Source: Fragum whitleyi
Lineage: Eukaryota > Mollusca > Bivalvia > Cardiida > Cardiidae
Direction: 5' to 3'
Length of the DNA stretch: 64,000 nt
NCBI GenBank assembly: GCA_948146395.1
Contig: OX411543.1
Location: 70,980,948-71,044,947, forward strand
Of the stretch, positions 29,101-38,100 are shown piece after piece. Positions within the stretch are counted from its first letter, which is position 1, and each line of letters starts with the position of its first letter. The notes beneath the pieces are model-generated. The model did no database searches, was not told the DNA's origin, and saw only the letters and a list, made by a program, of their open reading frames with translations. A program made the translations under genes and the position numbers.

Positions 29101-32100
29101 TAAAATCTTCTTTTTCAAAACCAGAGCTTTCATATTTGGTATGTAGCAAACATCTAGTGGACCTCTACCAAGCAAAAAGACATATCTGTCTTGCTTTTGG
29201 CTGAAAATTTTTCATGTTATTGATCTTACATAGAAATTATCTCTTTTTTGACACCTGCCTAATTAATTAATGTGATGTCCAAGGGGTCAAAGAGACGCAG
29301 GTGAGCGATCTAGGACCATCATGGTCCTCTTGTTTAAATAATTGCTTTTCAAATTTCCTTGATTACACTTTTTCCTTTGAAACATTTTGAGATTTTAGCC
29401 CAAGACTGTTCCGAGTCTACACTTAGTACAGACTTGTACTGAACCCTTGATTTGTCTGACCATTTGGTATTTGGATTACATTCATTATGAGCCTGTGTGT
29501 GATAATTCCAACAATTTTGTATTTGTAGCAGGTAGATATTTTGAAATGATTGTGAATATTCTGTCTGATGTGACTCCTCATTTTGACTTATAATGACATT
29601 ATAAGTCAAAGTTTCCTTGAACAGTTTACAATATGGTTGTAATCAAGTACACAATAACATATCATTTTGTTCCAATTCCAGGTTTAGAAACAGATGAATC
29701 AGGGGAGATAACCTCAACTGACCAGGATAGTTTCTGGCCTTTATCAGAAAGGTAGGTTAACTAATTTTACATTGTACTGGATTCGCTCTATACCTGTCTC
29801 TGGAAGACAACCTTACCAATTGCTTTAAGATACATTGCTTATTAGTCCCCTACAGGCGAAAGCCGAAGGGGACTATAGGTTTGCGCTCCGTCCGTCTGTT
29901 TGTCAGTCCGGGATTTCAGTTTTCCAGACTTTTCGTGCTCAGGTGAGCTTTTGTGATCACCTTTCGTCCGGCGTCCGTTCGTCGGTCGTCGTCTGTCAAC
30001 AAGTTCTTTAAACGACATCTCCTCCTAAACTACTGGGCCAATTAACACCAAATTTTACAGAAATGTTGCTTAGGTGGTCCCCTTCCAAAATAGCTAAAAG
30101 AATTTAAATCCATGAAAAACCCTGGTTGCTATGGCAACCTAAGGCGAAATTTTAAGAAAATCTTAAAAATTCTTCTTCTTCTCAACCAGGAGTCCTAGAG
30201 ACTTGAATTTGGCATGGATGATCAGCATATGGACCTTTATAAAAATAGCTAAAATCTTGACTGTAGATTCACCTGGTGCGGAGCACCAGGGGGGAGAGGG
30301 TAGTACTTTAGTGAAAATTTTGTCATCTTTAACCTTCTTCTTCTTTTGAACCACAAGCCCTACAGACTTGAAAATTGGCATGGAGGATCAGCGCATATAC
30401 CTAAATAAATATAGCTAAAATCATGACTGTAATGCCACCAGGAGCGGAGCACCAGGGGGGAGGGGGTAGTACCTTTGTGAAAATTTTGTAACTTTAACCT
30501 TCATCTTCTAATGAACCAGGAGCCCTACAGACTTCAATATTGGCATGGATGATAAGCATATGGATCTAAAATAAAACAGCTAAAATCATGAATGTTGGGC
30601 CACCAGATGCGGAGCATTAGGGGGGAGGGGGTAGTACTTTGGATCAATTTTGAAATCTTTAACCTTATTCTTCTCCTAGATCAGGAACCCCACAGACTTG
30701 AAAATTGTCATGGGTGATCAATATATTGACATTCATAAAAATAGCTTAAATCATGACTGTAGGGTCACCAGGTGCTGAGTGTCTTGGGGAGGGGGTAGTA
30801 CTTTGGATCATTTTTGAAATCTTTAAACTTCTTCTAATGAACCAGAAGTCCTACAGACTTGAAAATTGGTATGGATGGATCAGCATATGGACATTAATTG
30901 AATTAGCTAAAATCATGACTGTAGATTCACCAGGTGCAGAGCATCTTGGGGGAGGGGGGGAGTGCTTTTTTGGGAATTTTGAATCCCTACAGCCTTTATA
31001 TTTGACATGGATTGATCAACTCATTAAAGAAAACTTAAAATGTCTCTGACTCAGCCTGTAAATCTGGCATAGATTAGCTGATCACAGACCTTTTATGAAA
31101 AAAGCTTAAATAAATAATGACCAGGGGAGGAGCTGATTTTTGGTATGTGAGTCCGCATCAATTAGATACAGAACAAGTTCGAGTTAAGTTCCGGTCCATT
31201 GATTTTTGAGGAAGATACGGATGCTGGACTTAAAAAATTACCAGGAAATTTCAGTTTTCTGGACTTTTTTTCTTAACCCTCAGAGATATTGAGCTGATAC
31301 ATAAAATCTGATCTAACTGTGATATTTTGGAGAGGTAGCAATTAATCCCTTTACCACCCTAAAAAGATACCCCTCTAGGGATATATATAAATCCGATAGG
31401 GGACTTGGTGTTGCCATGGAATACCTCAGAATGCTTGTTTTGGTATAGGTGTATTTTCATAACTTAGCTCTGACGTATAGGCACTGAGTCCATTACCATG
31501 GGGTAAATCGGGTATAATTTTAAGAAAAGCAAACAATAGGAATTTAACCTGATCCCTTCACTGCAATTATGAAAGTACATGTTTGAGTGAACCTAACGTT
31601 TTAAAGCAAGCAATAACTTTAGTTTAAAGGTAATTTCTATATTTTTGTAATGTGTTATTTTTACCTGTTTAATCTATTTCCAACAAATGGCACCAGAATG
31701 TAACAGTAAAAAAAGTTTATTTCAAGGCTCACCACACAAAATCTACCTATATGGTTGAATACACATCTACAGATAGGTCCTTTGTGAAGGTCACTCATCA
31801 AGGTCAAACATTAGAAAAATTTGCTTGTTGTACTATAAGAGAATTCAAGATATGATGCTCATATTTTGCATGATGACAGATCTCATCAATAATCTGAAAT
31901 AACTAAGGTAAATGTCATAATAATCTGAAATAACTAAGGTAAATGTCATATCACAAGGTCGATCTCAATTTGCAATGTCTAACTTTTGAAAAATTTACTG
32001 TTTCCGTGGCATTTGTGTTTAATAAACATATTTTGTTAGTTTTCAAATTTTTATATCGGCTAAATACATGAAAAGGAAATAAAGAAATGAAAATCAAAGT

Positions 32101-35100
32101 TTCCTTAGTGCATTTATTCCATTTGATAATTTCTTGTGTTTCAGCAATAGAACCTCCCTGGATTCTGGGAACATGTTTCAACAAAGTTTTATATGTGAAG
32201 GGTGCTTAAAACGAAAAACAATACTCAAAGAAGGAAGGAAGCCTACAGTAAGATATACCTTATTTTCTATAGACTTAATGATAAACTTAACCCTGAACAT
32301 GTAAAATTCCTAGGTGAAATTACATTAAAATCAAAGTGCTGAAAGCGTTGGATGCACAGTTTTTATGTCTGAATTTTTTATTTTTTTTTTTTTTCCAATA
32401 TAAATTTCATACTTTTCTTGTTAAAACTTTCCTCAAATTGGGGTAAGTCAGAATTTTTGTTGTCTGATAAGGATTTTGAAAATGGATTGTAAAATGAAAG
32501 CTTTGGTAAATAAAAAGGCTTGTCAAGCGTGCTTGTTGTTAGTATGACAAAGTGCTCAAATTTTAAAGCTTGGATCACTTTTTCCTATGTGTGTAAATTT
32601 TGACTTGAGTTTATTAATTATATTGCTGAATTTTTGAACGCCTCTGAATGTGGATGTTTATTTGGTACCATCTCCATTGTGTAGTCTAGTCTACATCTAC
32701 ATCCCTATGTATCTCTATGTATGTACATTTGTACAAAGACAAAAGTACAAATGTACATACCTAAGAATGTGTAAGATCACATTCTTAATGACATCTTCAC
32801 GATGTAGTCAAATGCACTTTTTAGCTCACCTGAGCACGAAGTGCTCATGTGAGCTATTGTGATCACCTTTCGTCCGGCGTCCGTCCGTCGGTCGTCGGTC
32901 GTCGTCCGGCGTCCGGCGTCCGTCAACAATTTCTTTAAACGACATCTCCTCCTAAACTACTGGGCCAATTAACTCCAAATTTTACAGAAATGTTGCTTGG
33001 GTGGTCCCCTTCAAAAATAGCTAAAAGAATTGAAATCCATGAAAAACTCTGGTTGCTATGGCAACAAAAGGTGAAATTTTAAGAAAATCTTAAAAATTCT
33101 TCTCCTTCTCAACCAGTAGTCCTACAGACTTAAAACTTGGCATGGATGATCAGTTCATAGACCTGAATAAAAATAGCTAAAATTATAACTTTTGGGCCAC
33201 CAGGTGCGGAGCACCAGGGGGGAGGGGGTAGTACTTTGGGTAAATTTTGTAATCTTTAAGTTTCTTCTTCTTCGGAACCAGGAGCCCTACAGACTTGAAA
33301 ATTGGCATGGATGATCAGCATATGGACCTTAATATAAATAGCTAAAATCATGACTGTAGGTTCACCAGGTGCGGAGCATCAGGGGGGAGAGGGTAGTACT
33401 TTTGTGAAAATCTTGTAATCTTTAACCTTCTTCTTCTTCTGAACCACAAGCCCAACAGACTTGAAACTTGGCATGGAGGATCAGCTCATAGACCTTAATA
33501 AAAATAGCTAAAATAATATCTGTTGGGCTGCCAGGTGCGGAGCAACAGGGGGGGAGGGGGTAGTACTTTGGGTAAATTTTGTAATCTTTAAGTTTCTTCT
33601 TCTTCGAAACCAGGAGCCCTACAGACTTGAAAATTGGCATGGATGATCAGCATATGGACCTTTATATAAATAGCTAAAATCATGTCTGTAGATTCACCAG
33701 GTGCGGAGCATCAGGGGGGAGAGGGTAGTACTTTTGTGAAAATTTTGTAATCTTTAACCTTCTTCTTCTTCTGAACCACAAGCCCTACAGACTTGAAACT
33801 TGGCATGGAGGATCAGCTTATAGATCTTAATAAAAATACCTAAAATAATATCTGTTGGGCTGCCAGGTGCGGAGCACCAGGGGGGAGGGGGGAGTACTTT
33901 TGTTAAAATTTTGTTATCTTTTACCTTCATCTTCTTCTGAACCAGAAGCCTGACAGATTTGAATATTGGCATGGATGATCAGCATATGAACGTTTACATA
34001 AATAGCTTAAATCATGTCTGTAGATTCACCAGGTGCGGAGCATTAGGGGGGAGAGGGTAGTACTTTTGTGAAAATTTTGCAATCTTTAACCTTCTTCTTC
34101 TTCTGAACCACAAGCCCTACAGACTTGAAACTTGGCATGGAGGATCAGCTCATAGACCTTAATGAAAATAACTAAAATAATATCTGTTGGGCTGCCAGGT
34201 GCGGAGCAACAGGGGAGAGGGTGTAGTACTTTGGGTAAATTTTGTAATGTTTAAGTTTCTTCTTCTTCGGAACCAGGAGCCCTACAGACTTGAAAATTGG
34301 CATGGATGATCAGCATATGGACCTTTATATAAATAGCTAAAATCATGTCTGTAGATTCACCAGGTGCGGAGCATCAGGGGGGGAGAGGGTAGTACTTTTG
34401 TGAAAATTTTGTAATCTTTAACCTTCTTCTTCTTCTGAACCACAAGCCCTACAGACTTGAAACTTGGCATGGAGGATCAGCTCATAGACCTCAATAAAAA
34501 TAGCTAAAATAATATCTGTTGGGCTGTCAGGTGCGGAGCACCAGGGGGGAGGGGGGAGTACTTTTGTTAAAATTTTGTTATCTTTTACCTTCATCTTCTT
34601 CTGAACCAGGAGCCTGACAGATTTGAATATTGGCATGGATGATCAGCATATGAACCTTTATATAAATAGCTAAAATCATGTCTGTAGATTCACCAGGTGC
34701 GGAGCATCAGGGGGGAGAGGGTAGTACTTTTGTGAAAATTTTGTAATCTTTAACCTTCTTCTTCTTCTGAACCACAAGCCCTACAGACTTGAAAATTGGC
34801 ATGGAGGATAAGCTCATAGACCTTGATAAAAATAGCTAAAATCATGACTGTAATGCCACCAGGTGCGGAGCACCAGGGGGGGGGGTAGTACTTTTGTGAA
34901 AATTTTGTAACTTTAACCTTCATCTTCTAATGAACCAGGAGCCCTATAGACTTCAATATTGGCATTGATGATCAGCATATGGACCTTTATATAAATTGCT
35001 TAAATCATGACTGTAGATTCACCAGGTGCGGAGCATTAGGGGGGAGGGGGTAGTACTTTGGATCAATTTTGAAATCTTTAACCTTATTCTTCTTCTGGAT

Positions 35101-38100
35101 CAGGAACCCTACAGACTTGAAAATTGTTATGGGTGATCAATATATGGACATTAATAAAAATAGCTAAAATCAGAACTGTTGGGTCACCAGGTGCTGAGTG
35201 TCTTGGGGAGGGGGTAGTACTTTGGATCATTTTTGAAATCTTTAAACTTCTTCTAATTCTGATTGAATAAGTGAAAATCTCTTTTTTCTGTGGTTGCATG
35301 GACATACCTAGGTAATGAAGCTTTTTTCTCAGGTGAGCGACCCAGGGCCAACGGCCCTCTTGTTTGTCTTTCTGTCATCAGAGCTTTTCAAAAATTGGGT
35401 TTTAACAATCAAAATGCTGTTTATGTGAGAAAAAGAATCTGTTACTTGATTTTTTCTGAGAGAAGTTGATCGAAACCTCATCTAAAGTAGAAATGCTATT
35501 CAGCTGGCCAAGGCTTGTTTAACAAAATTTCTAATCTAGACTTGTTTATGATCAGCTTGTCTCAAATAATATATCATGACAGATCCTATATATCTACATA
35601 TTTGTGTTTTATTTCAGGTAGCTGTTTGGACTCGGTATTGGATGGCATTATGGGGTACCAATCTGTTATATTTTCCAGCTAAAGCATTGAGGGGAACTGA
35701 TAGAATAAGTGTAAGTGTTATTTCATGTAATGATAATTATTAACATGCCAGTGCTCAAAGAATTTAATCTCCCATAATTAAACCTTAAGCACTAAGCTTT
35801 TGATTTGTAAAAGCAGGGGGAGGAAAAACAAATTTTCCACTTGATCATGGACAAGTAAAAATCTATTTCTTTTGTCCAGGATTATAATGAACTTGTCCGC
35901 AAAAAATTGAATGGTAAATGTTGAGAAAACATTGGTTTAATGAAGAAAATGCTGTAAGCCAGCATTTTCTGCATTAAAGACAAATTTTTCCCCTTTGATA
36001 CAAACATTAGGATGAATTTTTTCCTAAATCTTTTTAGTACTGTCCAAGATTTGCCTTGGTATTTGCTTGTCCTCGGATAAGAAGCCTGGAAAAATGTACT
36101 TGCCCGCAAGTGGAAAAGCTCATGTCAGACAAGTCAGGCATAGAAATTCCACACCCCTGTAAAAAGGATTTGTATTGCAAACAGATTTTCTGTCTAGATC
36201 TTTTTTATCATTCTGATACAAAAATGATTTCAAAGTCATAATTCTCCTATTTCATACAAGATCTTGTTTATACTTAATTGATAGTGATAAGACTAATATT
36301 TGTTTTAAAAAAAATATTTTCATGGTCCTTTTGTAGGGCCATAGTGTTTTATTGCTATTCTGTCTGTCTCTCTATCCTACCCTCCATCCTTCTGTCTACA
36401 AAATAGACCTGCAAACTTTGCAAATACTGATTTCTAAATGACAAAGAGCTGGAGAGAAATATTGTCTACTTTCAGTTTAAATCCAACCCCAGTAAGATGA
36501 CGTCGGTGGTTGGTTGGATGGTTGTTATGAGGGACGATCCACTTCAACCAGATGCATTCCAAATAACAGATCCAGTTAAAGGTATACTCATCTCTATTAA
36601 CATTGACTTATTGGCTTAGCCAATTATTGCTGTCAACCCTTGGGGTCCTGCTTTCACCAACTTTCATGTTGCATTTGACAAAGGTTTTTGTGACATGGTG
36701 GCCGTCATAGCGCAGTTGGTAGCGCGTCGGACTGTCATTCTAGAGGTCCCGGGTTCGATCTTCGACGGCGGCACACATTCTTTCCGACTATTTGTCTCTC
36801 ACCAATGGGTTGATAATCGTAGACCTATGTGAAATAGTATCTGGAGGCTAGGAAAGGATGTGGTGGTTGTACTGGTGAGAGAAATACCAGGGAAATCATT
36901 GTTAGGTCCTCCAGCCGCCGCGATATAGCTGAAATAATGTTGAAAGCGGGGTTAAACTCCATTCAATCAATCAATTTTGTGACATGTACCAATAGCACTA
37001 GGGCAGATGTTATAGCACAGCTAGTAGCATGTTGTACTTTCAATCTAGACGTCCAAGTTTCAACCCCCCCACGGTGATGCTCATCCTTTCTGACCATTTG
37101 TCTGCCACAAATGGCTTGATAATAGTAGATCTATGTGGGATAGCAGCTGGGTACTAGGAAAGGGTGTAAAGTTGGTACTGGTGTGACAAATATCAGGAAT
37201 CCATTGTTAGGTGCTCAAGCTACAGCAATATTACTGTAAGATTGTTGAAAGCAGCGTAAAACCACATATAAACAAACAAATCCACCAATAGGTATATGAT
37301 GTTTTGGATGCCCAGCTGTTGATTTAGATGGAATTATGTGGTTGAATAGATATGAAGACTGACAGGAAGCCATAGTTAGGTGCTCCATCTGTCACAATAT
37401 TAGGGAAACACAGTTGCAATTTTTTCCAAAAAAAAAGGGTTACTGAAAAAAATTAAAAGTACCTTAATATTCACAAAAAGTTTTATATAGGGCTGAAAAT
37501 ATTGTGAAAAAGTATGTATTGGGTATTTGCTAAGTTCATTAAAAATGCTGAATCTTTTCGAAATAAAGTAAGCAATACAAATCTTAACATAGATTCAAGG
37601 AAAGCATTTGACCAGGGCAAAGATGAGTTAGTTGTTCTTCAAATTCAATGTAGATCTAACAATGCAAAGCATTTGTCATTATAAATTGTGCTAGTATTAC
37701 ATTAACTTTCTGCCGTCTATGGGTTATTAACCCTTATTATGCTGTTCATGGATGTTTTTCTGTGCTTGAAGATCTTGTAGAGAGTATAGATCAAGGCTAA
37801 CCTGCACATAGGTTCAATCTGATCTGAGTATATACTCTGTGCTTTTTACTAGATTATTGTCATAATGATTTGAGCAAAACTGGATGAAATGCTCCCCCCC
37901 CCCCCCCAAAAAAAAGACACATTTAAAATGAAATATAAATTCAGCAGGATAAGGGTTAATATACCTACAGGAATATACATGTACCAGCCTGGAGCTCAGA
38001 TTTCCTTACTTATGGCTGAGCTACAGATAAAGAGGGTATTTCATAAATCTAATGTTGTTTGTATTCATTTGAATTGTTTCATCGAGATGATTCAAATGAG

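Noticed and set aside
33422..35305. Series of ~72-residue minus-strand frames with similar proteins
   Set aside because: They are antisense readings of the ~165-bp tandem units in the HINE-like element, not a gene family.
36701..36775. Possible tRNA gene
   Set aside because: Boxes A and B are tRNA-like but the anticodon stem pairs poorly. The sequence continues into a SINE body, tail and target-site duplication, so it is a SINE head.
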